From contig NC_085140.1 in NCBI RefSeq assembly GCF_024139115.2, forward strand, positions 429,349,240 to 429,413,239: DNA of 64,000 bases. The letters are read 5' to 3'. This document shows positions 22,461 through 34,067 of this stretch, piece by piece. Numbering within the stretch: position 1 is the stretch's first letter; every line of letters starts with the position of its first letter. This stretch comes from Armigeres subalbatus (lineage: Eukaryota; Arthropoda; Insecta; Diptera; Culicidae). The notes under the pieces were generated by a model that worked only from the letters and a program-made list of their open reading frames with translations, searched no databases and was not told the DNA's origin. Made by a program: the position numbers and the translations under genes.

Positions 22461-23394
22461 GCGTCACAGTCCACCGCGTCCAGCCTTGGTTGGCGCTGCA
22501 GCGTAATTGACGGAAGTCTTCCGTACAATGGTGTTGGTTTCCTCATAAATTTCAAGAAGGTTCTTTGGTGAAATGATTTTTAAACGCAGCCAAGGCGGAC
22601 AACAGATGGGCAATTTGCGCGTTGCTACCGAGCTTATGCGGGGCTTGTTTTTAGTACGAGCTTCTTGAACTGGGCAATTAAATGAGATGTTGCTGGCCTT
22701 CAAAAGGATTTGTTGAGTTTCTTCGTGTTTATTCTGTGCAAGACTGAAGTTGTTGGAAAATATGTCGTTAAATTTAAAACGATTATTCAAGTCGAGGGGA
22801 AAAGAGGTCATCATTCAGGGATTTTATTCAAATAATATATCATGATGAAGAAGCTATATTTCAAAATCATCAACCAATTCCTTTGAAATGGCACCATTCT
22901 GAAACCACTGCCAACTGACTTTCTCATCATCCCCTTCTGGAAACGGGCAATCCTGAAAATTTCCACCCTCGATAAATTTGCAAATAGACAACCTTCCGAA
23001 AACAAACCACTTCCTGTGCAAATTCCTCAACACAAACAACCAGCGCTGCCGCCAGCGGCCGTTGGGTTTACTGAGAACTCGAAATGTGCAGGGACTAAAA
23101 AAATCCTCTATCACTTCCATCGATGCTCATGAATAGTTTGGCCATGCATCTTCTCAACGCGTTCGGCGCTGTTACGGTTCTATCTCCAGGGATGTGACTA
23201 CAGATGTTCCCTTTTTTGCTCGGCAGTGTGTACCAAAGTGATAGGGCAGGGAGGATCTGAGCTTTCGTTTGCATATTTTACAGAGACGTTTTCGGGGATG
23301 AATATCATAATCAAAATCACTAATATGTCAACATACGTAAAAAAAATCAATAACATTATCAGAAAAATATATAAAGCTTTTTTAGTGGAATGTA
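22461..23394. other. Unrecognised stretch with minus-strand frames
   Basis: Minus-strand frames at 22464-22814 (116 residues) and 22854-23120 (88 residues) are open but match no family I know. They could be remnants of a retroelement ORF1; the evidence is insufficient. Confidence 0.3.
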
Positions 23395-23717
23395 TTCAAC
23401 CGTCTAAGGGCCAATTTCTTCACCTCCGCTTAGTGCTTAAACCAGGTTTAAACGTATGGGTAAGCATCGCTTAAGAGTTAAGCGGAGGTGAAGAAAACGC
23501 CCTAAGGCCCTAAGACGAATTAAATACTCTCCATTTAATTCCACTATTTAATTTTCGATATCTGTGTGGTCGTCTTCAGTGTCTCGTACTTGTCGAGTCA
23601 AGTACGAGACACTGAAGACGACCACAAAGTTGTGGCCGAAATACGTATCTGAAAAGATATCGAAAATTAAATAGTGGAATTAAATGGAGAGTACTTAATT
23701 CGTCTTAGACGGTTCAA
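23395..23717. mobile_element. Palindromic MITE with a nested insertion
   Basis: The arms read TTCAACCGTCTAAGACG and the inverse CGTCTTAGACGGTTCAA, and share CTCCATTTAATTCCACTATT and GTCGTCTTCAGTGTCTCGTA with the inverse strand. The centre is GTCGAGTCAAGTACGAGACA. It is a diverged member of the family at 56630-56889. The left arm is interrupted by the element at 23408-23510. Confidence 0.8.
23405..23513. mobile_element. 103-bp Harbinger-like MITE nested in the palindromic MITE
   Basis: The element (23408-23510) starts GGGCC and ends GGCCC, has inner inverted repeats TTCTTCACCTCCGCTTA / TAAGCGGAGGTGAAGAA, and is flanked by TAA on both sides (23405-23407, 23511-23513). Removing it restores the host arm TCTAAGACG. 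A 3-bp TWA-type duplication with GGG-starting ends fits PIF/Harbinger. Confidence 0.75.
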
Positions 23718-23802
23718 TAACATTAATAAATCATTTATTGTAGTCAGGGAATAAAGCAAACTAGCCTTAATAAAATATATGGAAAATTCAGCAACGCATA
23801 AG

Positions 23803-24256
23803 TAATTATGTTTGGAAGAATTTGTTTGCAATTCATTAAGTCCCACTTTAACTAACGTGGAGTCCTTAATTCACATATGAATTGTTGCTATCGGAAGAGG
23901 ACATGCGTATTTCGAATAGGAATACAAAAAAACGATTAGATAACACAAGAACCTAAACATTTTCGGTGGTCTTTAAAAATTTCACCATCTAGTGTCACAC
24001 AACTTGGGAAATCCCTCCAAATTTTTAAGAATTTTTTTCCAAATTTTCCGATTCCTAATTTGTCGGACATATTTCGCTCGCCATATAAAACTTGCTTTTC
24101 GACCATTCAAACCCAATCACCTGCAACTGGGCATACAAAATATTCTATATAAGGTTGCTTTTTCGTCTTTCTCGTATAATAAGTAACGTAAAGGTGACAG
24201 GATCCCTCTAAAACTTTTTTTTATAGAAGGGTTTTTTAATATTTTTTTTGCAATTC
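23803..24256 (+). repeat. Paralogous segment, part 1 (pair of 46565-47055)
   Basis: Shares TTTGGAAGAATTTGTTTGCA, AGGACATGCGTATTTCGAA, CATTTTCGGTGGTCTTTAAA and TTCTATATAAGGTTGC with 46565-47055 in the same order. The right part (24157-24240) is an inverted copy of the GAGAAAG tail family. Function unknown. Confidence 0.8.
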
Positions 24257-24808
24257 CTGATCATAATATCTGGTTTACAGTTCGTCTTTAAGTGATATAT
24301 CGGCCTACTTTTCCTTACCAACGAAATGGGTGCTTTAATGAACATTATGCAACTCAAATGGGTTGCATAATATTCATTATAACACTCATTTGGGTGCTAT
24401 AATGAAAAACCAACATCAAAACAGTAGTTACATGACTACATTATGCTGAATTAGCTTCGGTAAGTGCTCAAGTAGTGTATTCGATGCGCCCGTAAGAAGT
24501 TAAATAGTGTGGTGGACAAGAAATCAAAAATTTCCAAAGGCAACTACATCTATCGCTTTACGGCTTGTCGAACTATGCAATGTGGCATGGTAACATGGAA
24601 TCTGATTGTTTTCCACAGCAACATAATTTATTGGCAAGAATGATTATGTGGAGTAAATTAGACTGTACAATTTTGGTACAGATTTATCAAATTAAAGTTC
24701 ATTTTTCGTCATTGCAAAAAAATAGCGTGTCCAACTCGTTGCAAAACTCGTTTTTTTCCTCGTGCTGAAAAAATCATCTTTTTGTAACTTGTTGCACAAA
24801 CTACTATT
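24257..24808. other. Segment absent from the paralogue
   Basis: About 550 bp with no counterpart between the matching blocks of 46565-47160. It includes a perfect-looking hairpin (24338-24377; ATGAACATTATGCAAC / GTTGCATAATATTCAT with one mismatch) and the short repeat shared with 8027-8073. It may be an insertion here or a deletion there. Confidence 0.45.
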
Positions 24809-24920
24809 TTATTTCATGTTGGTTTTAGTATAGAATTTTTTTACATGATAAGCGGTCAGCCAATATTGGCTCTTCAACTTTGTTATTTTAGTTCTGGTAT
24901 TATTGGTAACAATTATTAGG

Positions 24921-25470
24921 TTAGATGTACCAGTTGTCACACTAGTGCTTTATATGTCAAATGGCCAATCAAATCACCGCAAACCAAGTTCATATCGATA
25001 AAGCATATTCATATGATACGATAAAAACCTTTGATCTGCTCCAAAACAAGCAAAGCATAATTGTAAAAATTTATTTTGCTTCGGAGGCGAGCCAGCCTGG
25101 GGCTGCAAGTCTCCTTAATAAAGATAATAAAAAAAAAAAAAAAAATTTTGCTTAATTTTTGACGTCCTTTGCACCAGTTGTCGCACTAGTGGCCCCTATT
25201 TGGCCTATCCCATAAGAAAACAATGGGATTTGCCAAATAATGAACCAAAATTAAGAGTAGTGCCTTTATTGGTGCATGCGTTCCTATTATGGATTAATCA
25301 ATTTTGATGATTATAACAAATTTTATTGTGGTTTCACAGCTGTTCTAAGGAGCAGGAAGTAAAACCTTTCGTTTGATATATAAAGTCCACCCACGTGCCT
25401 TTTACTTATTTAAAAAAAAAAGTTGTTCTTATGTATGGCGACAACTGGTTCACTCACCCTAGATTTTGGC
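24921..25470. mobile_element. DNA-element-like repeat with ACCAGTTGTCGCACTAGTG motifs
   Basis: The left end GTACCAGTTGTCACACTAGTG is mirrored by GCGACAACTGGTTCAC near 25438; an internal second copy CACCAGTTGTCGCACTAGTG lies at 25172. The same element is at 48615-49110 and, damaged, at 37030-37440. No transposase is encoded. Confidence 0.6.
25073..25153 (+). mobile_element. 63-bp, severely 5'-truncated LINE insertion
   Basis: The segment 25082-25144 reads GGCGAGCCAGCCTGGGGCTG, CAAGTCTCCTTAATAAAG and a poly-A run, and is flanked by ATTTTGCTT on both sides (25073-25081, 25145-25153). The paralogues near 48763 and 37150 lack it. It is the very 3' end of a poly-A retrotransposon. Confidence 0.75.
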
Positions 25471-25509
25471 TTCATAAAACGTTGATTACTTTTTAATTTT
25501 AAAATAATT

Positions 25510-28001
25510 GAAATTCCTACCTAACATAACCTAATCTTAACCTAATCAAGTTGAAGATCTTGGTAACTTGGTGTCTCACTACCTGTTGTTCAGAAGTCTG
25601 GCAACGATCCCTGTACTTTGCCATTGAATTACCAAAGCGATCGCTCAATATTTTCACTTCGGCTAGACGGTTAACCTCGGTATTCCTGATAAGTGGATAC
25701 AACAGTTTTAGTAAAACATTGCACTTGGCTACAGTTTTGTCGATCGGCTGTCTGAAGATCAGCTTGCTGTCTAGTGTTAAGCAGAGGTAATCAGCCTCAT
25801 TGTTACATTCAACTGATGTGCCGTTTATAACTATTTTGTAATTCGCAGCCGGTATGTGTCTGGGGGATTTGGAATGGGAAAAGAGGATGGTCTGGGTCTT
25901 TGCGGCGTTGATACAGATCTTCCTGCTTGCTAGTGAAATATTCTGTCAGGACATCCAGGCCACGTTGGAGCATTGATGTGAGAGCTCTGATTACTCTACC
26001 TTTGTAGATGATGGAGGTGTGAACTGCGAACAGAGACAGTGTGCCACCTTCAGGGAGGTCCGGCATGTCGAAGGTGAATAAATTAAACAGTGGGGCCCTG
26101 GGGCGTGGGGCATGCCTGCGATGGAGCCATGCGCGTTAGAAGTAACTCGGTTGATATAGACTCGAAATGTCCTCGCCGACAGATAATTGTGGATGATTTT
26201 CACCAGGTAGCTGGGAATATTGGACCTTTGCAGCTTGTACACCAGACCATCGTGCCAGACGTTGTCGAAGGCCTTTTTGACATCTAGCAGGGCCATGGCA
26301 GATGTTTTAGATACAGACTTGTTCCGACTGAGGATATTTTTAACTCTGGTCAGTTGGTGAACGGTGGAACGACCGCGGCAAAAACCAAACTGTTACTCAA
26401 GCAGGATGTTGCTTTGTTCGACAGATTCAAGCAGTCGACTGTGGATCGCCTTTTCAGAAAGCTTGGATAACGATGAGAGAAGGCTGATGGGCCGATAGCT
26501 TTTAGAGGAGGTAGGGTCCTTGCCGGGTTTCTTGATTGGAATCACTTTAGCTGACTTCCAGACAGATGGGAAGTAGCTGATCCGGAGGCACTGGTTGAAA
26601 ATCGCGGCAAGTTGACCAAAGAACTGTACACTCATGTGTTTCAGTTCCAGGTTGAATATGTTATCGAATCCTGGGGCCTTCATATTTTTAGATGATTTGG
26701 CATATGACGACAGTTTTTAAGCTCTTATAACCATCTCCATTGAAAAGTCATTGCGTGATAAATGGAGATTATTTATATGGTCGCTGACAGCAACTTCATG
26801 CGGACTGATGATATTTTGTCCAAGACAGTAAAAGCTAACAAAGAGTCGTCCTATTTCAGCAGCCTTCTCAGCTGGAGTTACCAAGGAATCTGTAGATCCA
26901 TTGTTGCCAAGTGCGATCAACGGATAGGCCGAGGTTTAGTTTTCAAAAATTTAGTCAGATTCCAGAACGGCTTAGCACAGACTGGGAGTGCATTGATCTT
27001 TTTGAAAAAATCGCTATTTCTGAGATCCACCATTCTAGACCTGAAGATTTTCGTTAAACGATTGTAATCGGTTTCCAAAGAAGGCAGGCCAGTACGCTGA
27101 TATTGTAGTCGTTTAACGTTACGTAGACGAATCAAATCCTTGGTGAGCTTGTCAATGGATAGGATGTTGCTTACCTGCCGGACCCCCGGTACGTGTTGTT
27201 CTCTTGCCAGTGAAATCGCCTCTTCCATGGAACGCAGTTGGCAATCGATGTCCTCGGACGTCTCGGGAAGTGCTTCGTAGTCTACGTTGTCATCGACACA
27301 CTGCCGAAATTGATTCCAGCTGGTACGATGGTACCGATGATTCGACTGGTTAGTATGTGCCGATTTACTGAGGAACCAACTTTCACCACCACCGGATAGT
27401 GGTCAGAGCTGAGCTCCTGATAAGTCACCGGCTGGGGAATATGATTGTCCATGTTGGTAAGAAAGATGTTGAGCACTGCATGGACACCGGTACGACTCAA
27501 CCGGATGGAAGAATCCGGTTCCAAGATGGTGTAGTGTCCCTCGTCAAGATCTCGTTGGAAAATGACGTCGTTTTGATTGTTTCTTGTATTTCTCCAAGCT
27601 TGGTGCTTTGCATGTACAACGCCTTCGATAATGTAATGCAGGATAGTCAGCTTGATGAATGTCTTTTTGCAGTACAATCGCTGATCCAACTCCTTTGTTA
27701 GCTTGTTTTGGGCAGTAAGCCGCAATGATGATGATAGGACCAACGGGAGTAGCTATCTCAACTCTCATGGCTTCGATGAGCTTGGCTTTTAGCTGGAAGC
27801 TTCGCAGCAGTCTGCAGTTGATATGTCGTCGCAGAGCAATGGCCACGCCCCCTCTTCCGGAGCTGATCCTATCTAGCCTGGTAAGAGGAAAATCTGGCGT
27901 GAAAATATTTATCTCTGGCTTGAGATGCGTCTCCGTGGTGACGGCGATATCCATGTTGTGGTCGTTTAGAAAATCGCTGAGTTCGTAATTTTTGTTCTTG
28001 T
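25510..28001 (-). pseudogene. Jockey-clade element: endonuclease and reverse transcriptase, broken
   Basis: On the minus strand, from 28001 downward: NKNYELSDFLNDHNMDIAVT and TETHLKPEINIF (AP endonuclease), GGVAIALRRHINCRLL, then SDHYPVVVKV; after several frameshifts KAPGFDNIFNLELKHM, SKSYRPISLLSSLSKLSEKA and MALLDVKKAFDNVWHDGLVY (RT palm, first catalytic aspartate); the C-terminal ADYLCLTLDSKL-type block lies near 25790 and the frame ends near 25517. At least five frameshifts. The catalytic YADD region (about 26060-26000) is disrupted. The 5' part continues at 29309 beyond the hAT-like insertion. Confidence 0.85.
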
Positions 28002-29308
28002 AGAACAAGCAGTGTTGAAATTGAACGCGATCAGTTTGCGTTCAAAAATATTGCACTGAACTTGAGAGCTAACGAACAGCACACGCGTTCTGATCACAAT
28101 AATGAACTCAAAGGAGGCTTTGCTCAAACAAATATGAACTCTGTCATTGGCTCAGCATTTTGCCAAGGAAAAAGCTGTTGGAAGCTGTCCTCGGTTTTCC
28201 ACTCAGACTTTCTTCCGAGAAAACCCGATTAGGTGTTCAAGTTAAATCCATAACATTAAGTATTCATTCGCTTTAAATGTCTATTGATAATGTAAATAAT
28301 AATATTACCGTTTTTATCAGTTGGTGGTTTACAGTTGTTGGAGCTTTACATGAAAAATCCGAATTCGAGAAATCAACCGAAGACCCTACTATAGTATCCA
28401 ATATGTATTTTCATAAGATTTAAAAGAAAAGATACGAACAACAACGGATGATGAACGTCATTTAGTATTATATTCAAGAATCGCAAAAAAAAACTATTTT
28501 TTAAATTTTCCTATTCTTGATTGTATCACATGACGTGTTTTCATTTAAAACTTCCAATTTTAAACGTTATGTTTTTCAAATATACCCATGATACTAACCT
28601 GCCAAAATATTATTGTATTAGACTAGAAATATCAGGTAGGTAGGTAGATGCTGGATATTAAATTGATAATGAAATGATTGATATGTGGTGAGTTTCAAAA
28701 TAGTTTCATTTTAAAAGCTAAAAAACATGAAATATTCTTGTTGTTCACCCAGGATGTAAAAGATATCGAATGATTTGACCTGTATATCAAACTCTTCCAA
28801 TCAATTCCATTACTTGAAAATATTTTACGTTTTTTTATTCGACCGCTGCTGAGAAATAAAGATCCAGGATGGGGTAGCGGTACCACCTTAATATATATTG
28901 CACCAAAATCTACTAATTTTGGTTTTATAGGGATTCATTGTTCATGTTTAATATTCATTAAATTAAAAACATCTCATCTGAATGCAAGCGTATATAAAAA
29001 GTTTGACTTAACTATTATATATTTATGTGCAAATAAAAAAAAACATTTGTGTACAACTCGTGATACATCTCATGAAACAATATTTTCATTAATACAAGAC
29101 GTTCAGCCTGAAATTCTTTCTCTTCGTAGAACAATTTACTTCAGCATAATTTTGAACGCGTTCAAATTGTAGAACTGAACGCAGAGTTCAAGAGCTATAT
29201 GAGAATTTTGAACGATGATCTAAGATTGCTATGATCAAGTTCTGTTTTCAAGAACGAACAGAGTGCTCTTAGAACTCGTTCAGTTCAAAATGCAACACTG
29301 AGAACAAG
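28002..29308. mobile_element. 1,291-bp hAT-like non-autonomous element
   Basis: The element (28010-29300) starts CAGTGTTGAAATTGAACGCG and ends with the inverse GTTCAGTTCAAAATGCAACACTG-type sequence. It is flanked by AGAACAAG on both sides (28002-28009 and 29301-29308). An 8-bp duplication with CAGTGTTG ends is the hAT pattern. It interrupts a Jockey frame exactly at the start of its endonuclease. The interior is AT-rich with no transposase frame. Confidence 0.85.
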
Positions 29309-29770
29309 TGCTCCAGTTCAGAATACTAATGGAGTTTTCGGGGCCCATTTTTAGAAAGAAACTCCATAATCGGAGCGGCCTGAATTTGCTGTTTCTTGGA
29401 ACGACATGTGCGTAACTGTACAAGCCCAACGTGAACTCAGTGATCCCCTCTGAGGAGTAGAGGGAATCAGCCGACGTTTGTTTGGTGCGGGTACTAGGTC
29501 CAACATTGCCCCATCCTGGAGGGGAGCCGTTGAAGACCAGAGGATCTGCGGTGGCAGCCGCTATGCGTTCTTGCACGGATGGAGCAGGCATTCGGAATGC
29601 TTGACGATGTGGCTGAAGTGGAACCAGGTTCGGTACCAGAGCGATGGATAGTGTTTCTCTGTTCTCGGAGGAAAGGACGTCTTTGAGTTCAACTAATGAT
29701 TTTCGTGGACGCCTGTTTTCGAATCTCCAAATACGCCGTAGGTGCGCAAGTGCGGGCGACAAATCGCGGA
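29309..29770 (-). pseudogene. Jockey-clade element, end of ORF1 and start of ORF2
   Basis: The minus-strand frame includes VFNGSPPGWGNVGPSTRTKQ and SADSLYSSEG, which resembles the end of a Jockey ORF1, then MGPENSISILNWSTC, the usual beginning of the ORF2 endonuclease (ILNWN-type). After removal of the 28010-29300 insertion it runs into YKNKNYELSDF at 28001. The 5' end is lost near 29770. Confidence 0.7.
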
Positions 29771-29859
29771 GTCGCGAAATTGCGAGAGAGAAAAAAACGA
29801 AAGAGAAGATTTAACAATCAACAGCGCGATCGTAAAACACGATCGGCTTTGTCGCTTGT

Positions 29860-29945
29860 CCTTACTCGAATTTTATAGAAGGCTCGGAGACTAATGGTGT
29901 CATATACTAATCGACGAATTGATGAGATGTCTGTATGTGTGTATC
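29860..29945 (-). mobile_element. Inverted fragment of the shared 3' tail
   Basis: The plus strand reads TTTTATAGAAGGCTCGGAGAC, then GTGTCATATACTAATCGACG and GATGTCTGTATGTGTGTA, the reverse complement of the central part of 19831-19964. The hairpin end is missing. Confidence 0.6.
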
Positions 29946-30404
29946 AACTTATATATTATTATTATACATCAACAGGCTTGTTACTGCCCCAATGTATGGG
30001 TGGAGAAAAATACAATAGTTAAAAAAAATTCAGATTGTCAAGTTAAGGTAACACAAATTAATGTTGCTAATAAGTTTTGTTCATTGGAAAAACAATAAAA
30101 ATTTCCGCCGGAGAACCTCTCGGGACAAATGGAAATTGAACACTGGGGAAACTCGATTGAATATCCGCTACAAACCCGACCGTAATTCGTACGATGGTAT
30201 CTGACATCGATGGCATTGTTGGGTAATTCTCGCTGCCGTGTATAACTAACGAGGGGTTCATATTTCTGAAGAATTTAACTCGGATCCTTTATATACTCGC
30301 CGAAAGCTTTCGAAAGAATATAAATTTAGGCATTTTTAAGAACCTCGTGCAAATAGTGGCCCGGCCTCAGCGAGAATTACTCTGTTACGAAATGCTCTCG
30401 GAAG
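29946..30404. other. Gene-free stretch
   Basis: No exon or repeat structure recognised. Confidence 0.35.
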
Positions 30405-32350
30405 GGCGTTCAGGTTAATAGGCCCAAGAAGAACCTGTCAGAGCAGGTGACGTCCCTTCTAACTCGCAAAGTGTCAAGGTTGATCAGGCGACAGCGGCTC
30501 TCATAGCTTATTACCCGAAAAGGGTCATTCCAGGGCAGCCTCCGAAGAGCGAACCAAAGAAAACGATGCTGAACGGATTCCAGTCGTTCCACACCGTTGT
30601 TGTAGTGTAGGCTCCAACGCAAAGGACTGAGCAGTACACTAGAGTGGGGAGCACTAAAGAGGGGTTAGTAACAAAATGTCGGAAGACAAAAGGTTGAAGG
30701 GACTCAACTTGTTATCAACTTGTTCTTGATCGACCTTCTGTTTCTTTAGGCCTTTTGTCCTGTTCGGCTTTTTGTCTTTTCGACCTTATATCAATTTCGA
30801 CGTTTTGTCTTTTCGCCCTTTTGTCTTTCGACTTTTTGTCTTTCGACCTTTTGTCATAGATTCTAGTAAAGAGTGATATAACAATTTCAAGCAATATACA
30901 TCGGAGAATGTTTTCGTGATTCGATAAGCAACTGCAAGTGCTGTCGAAGCCCTACCAACGAAATATGACATGTGCTGCTTGTAAGTCAGTTCTGAATCCA
31001 GGATTCCCCTGAGATCCTTCACGTAGTTCACGCGCTCGTTTGTCGTTCCTCGCAATTCATAGTTGAACACAATCGTATCTTTGTTCCGGGAAAAAGTAAT
31101 AGCGGAATACTTTGCCAAATGGTGAATAAATCCGATTCAATGAACAGCAATTGGCGACGGTGTCGAGTTGGCGTTGCAGCTAAACGTTATCTGTGTATGA
31201 GCAGATAATCAGATAAATTTTGAGGTGGCTTGCATAGGACAACCGTGGACCATCGATAACAGAAATCACATCATTGAAATAGCGCAGGAAAATCAACGGT
31301 CCCAAGTGACTGCCCTGCGAAATGCCAGAAATGGCTTTGAACCTGGGTGAATAACAGTCTTCTAAAGCAACCGTTAGTTGCGATCCGTAAGATAGGACCG
31401 TAACCATCCAAGAAGATCGCCGATTATTCCAATCCTATTAAGCTTAGTGATTACAATCCTTGTTCACCTTATAGAAAGCAGCAGAGAGATCGGTGTAAAT
31501 AACATCCGTATGATTTCGTTATAATATAAGCTGTCGATAACAGACAAAATTAGTCACAGCCGATTTGTCGACCGATATGAACCCGTGTTGATCACCGCTC
31601 AGGTACTGCTTACAATGGAATAGCATCAGAGCCATGACAACCAGTTCAAATAGTTTTGAAACGGCGCCAATGAAGTAATGCCCCGGTAGTTATTGACGTT
31701 ACGCTTGCTGGCATTTTTGTAGACTGGGAACATTTGCGCCTCTTTCCATTATTATGGGAAAAAACGATTGACAGAGAAAGCTGAAAAATTCTTCGAAGCA
31801 GAGAAAGTAGGATCACGATATGTTTTTTGAGTATTGAGGACGGAATCCCATCGGAGCCTGGATGGAATGAGGGTTTCAGTCTTGATGCGGCATTGGAAAT
31901 CATCGTGTCAGAAACATCCACGCTGCTCAGTGTTTTGGTGCCATCTTCGGGACATCTCCATTTATGTATAACATAAGCTAAAACGTGCGAGAAAGTTTAT
32001 GCAGCGAGATTGACGTCGTCTGGATCCAGAGAATACTCACAATCCAAATTAGACCATATAGCTTCGATACTACGATGGTCTGCCTTCCGAAAATCGTACG
32101 AGCCTTTCGTTGAAGCTATGGAGAATTCAAAAGACCCATAATCCTTGAACGAACTTTACCAATAGTGCGGGTGAAGTCGAAATGAAAAGGTAGCATCAAA
32201 GCCGCTCACAAAGCAAAGATCCAAAAAGTAATTGATTCCATTAATCACGTTGTTGATCTGGAACATCTGCAGAACTATAACTGTCAAGAAACGTGATGCC
32301 TCCAGGATGAAAAGTAGTGAGCGCATAATCTGGACAGAGGAAACCACTAT
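30405..32350 (-). pseudogene. CR1-clade (T1/Q-like) element, decayed
   Basis: Minus strand, 5' to 3': NYFLDLCFVSGFDATFSFR near 32250 (end of endonuclease); RLKPSFHPGSDGIPSSILKK near 31880; VALEDCYSPRFKAISGISQG with GSHLGPLIFLRYFNDV near 31320; ITFSRNKDTIVFNYELRG and YVKDLRGILDSELTYKQHMS near 31050; NGVERLESVQHRFLWFALRR near 30570. The order is that of CR1 ORF2. The catalytic dyad region reads SYASHL, not SYADDL. Many stops and frameshifts; a minisatellite interrupts it at 30640-30862. Confidence 0.8.
30640..30862. repeat. Minisatellite inside the CR1 element, CGACCTTTTGTCTTT-type unit
   Basis: Units of about 15 bp (TTTTGTCTTTCGACC and variants) run from about 30740 to 30855, with a few diverged, inverted-looking copies (GTCGGAAGACAAAAGG) at 30695-30712. 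They separate two blocks of the same CR1 reading frame. Confidence 0.75.
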
Positions 32351-32859
32351 GAATCGGTGTTCAAGCAAAATCCGCAAGCAATATTACACTTTACATTCAC
32401 TTCACATGTCGTAGCATTGATGCAGAGCGGCTAGATGCCCACATCGTTGTTTGCCGAAGACCGATCCATCAACTCATCGGTAGCCTACACACTTATTTTT
32501 GACGTAGGACTACGTCTGTGTTTTCTATATTGGGGTACACTTTACGATTGCGAAAATCGGGGACCGTCATGAAAATATGATAGACTTTAAACTTTAATAT
32601 CTAAGGCGTTTTTCGATGGGTTTTCAATTTTTTTGGACCATTCGATCAAGGATGAGTCAACGCTTCTTTGTATTTATTTGAAAATACTGATTTCCAACTA
32701 TTTATTATCGATAATTGATTAAAAGTTTAGAAATAGGTAAACTAACCAATCACATACATGCATCACTAGCACAGACATCAAAAATCGATAACTTGCGGGT
32801 TTTGACCTCATTCTCAGTTTGAACAAGATTTTACGCAGAGCAAACGCATCAAAGCGATC

Positions 32860-33057
32860 GCAGCGAAGCGGACACAGCATCATGGAGGCGCTAATAACAT
32901 TTTCAAAGAAAATCCATCGCATTGGTGGTGTTGCTCGCTGTGTTGCTGCAGATCATTCAACCTCAACGAACCAGAATTTCATATGAAGAAAAGGTTGACC
33001 ATAAAAATAGCACTGTGGCGATCCCGCCAGTGCCGATGTTGAAAATTTATTACAAAC
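32860..33057. repeat. Degenerate left flank of the repeat units
   Basis: GCAGCGAAGCGGACACAGCA resembles GCAGCGGAGCGGACACAGCA at 34911 and GCGGAGCGGACAG at 34095. Nothing coding is recognised. Confidence 0.4.
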
Positions 33058-33322
33058 TAGTTGACCCGGCAGACGTTGTCCTGCATAGTAGGCGAGAATG
33101 TGCGTTCCGAACTGCCCATGCAAAGTTCACATAGGAATCACAATTTTAGTTTTTCACGGTTTGCTCAACTTTACTCGTAATTTTCGCATTAGGAAATATA
33201 ATATAAACCCAACGGAAACTATAACGAATGTTTCTGCTGAAGAAATGAAAAAAATCCATCCAGCCGTTTTCGAGTTATGCGGATACGAACACAGACCATT
33301 TCATTTTTATATATAAGATTGT
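33058..33322 (+). mobile_element. Arthropod dispersed repeat (GACCCGGCAGACGTTGTCCT ... TTTTATATATAAGATT)
   Basis: Begins with GTTGACCCGGCAGACGTTGT and ends with CCAGCCGTTTTCGAGTTATG, CGAACACAGACCATTTCATT and TTTATATATAAGATT. I know this pattern of ends as a repeat widespread in arthropod genomes, probably SINE-like; the class is not certain. It sits inside the repeat-unit region. Confidence 0.55.
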
Positions 33323-33363
33323 GGTGTCAGTTAGTTGGAAAGGAACATTGGGAAAAGAAAATT

Positions 33364-33379
33364 GGTTCTTCTCAGGACC
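33364..33379 (+). promoter_or_regulatory. Match to histone mRNA 3' stem-loop, copy 1
   Basis: GGTTCTTCTCAGGACC fits the metazoan consensus GGYYYTTYTHARRRCC at all 16 positions and can form a six-pair stem with a four-base loop. AAAGAAAGAGTT at 33392 resembles the purine-rich downstream element. No histone reading frame is seen upstream. Confidence 0.5.
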
Positions 33380-33845
33380 AACATTTTATGAAAAGAAAGA
33401 GTTAATGCAAAAATGGACTGTTTCGGTGGCATCGGGTTTGGCGTGGTAGTTTGGTTGCTGTTAGTGATTCCATCCATTAAAATTCGCTACATCATCTCCC
33501 TCCGACGCGCTATCAAATTCGCTATTTACGATTGAGTTTTGCACTTTGAAGAAAGTTTATTTCGGATAGTCGGATCAACGTTCTTTTGTATACAATCAAT
33601 GAAGACGCCACCTCAGTGGAAACTATTTACAGCAACCACCCATCGGTGAACGTCGCTCGGACAGACAGATGCCGAAAGATAATGTTTTGTAATATGAAGA
33701 AACTTCGTCTTGAGTCAAATTTATGTTGTCATTCCTCGCAACAATACGCATCTTAGTTAAACAACATCTCATAACCAAATTCAGAATCTTGCGAGAGAGT
33801 TTCATTGAATTCTTAGAATTTGTCATTCTCCGAACGATCCGTTGT

Positions 33846-34067
33846 CTGTGGAATCCCGATCGAAATGGCTCACGCGTGCCGGAAAGCAGCTTTCTTATAT
33901 TTAATGAAGTAATTCCATTAGCCCCACCCCTTCATTAATCGTTATGAGTGCACATTATATTTACACCCATATCAGCTCACAAAGAGGCGGGGCTTACGGG
34001 ATTAATTTATTAAATACAAGAAAGCTGCTATTCGGCGCGCGCGAGTCATTTTGATCAGGATTCCACA
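33846..34067. repeat. Palindrome 1 of the repeat units, about 220 bp
   Basis: The left arm CTGTGGAATCCCGATCGAAA and the right arm TTTTGATCAGGATTCCACAG are inverse; inner arms GGAAAGCAGCTTTCTTATAT and ATACAAGAAAGCTGCTATTC also pair. The centre contains GCCCCACCCC / GGCGGGGC. Confidence 0.8.

Noticed and set aside
25518..25550. Telomere-like CCTAA repeats
   Set aside because: Only a few irregular copies, also present in both other Jockey tails; Diptera do not use TTAGG telomeres.
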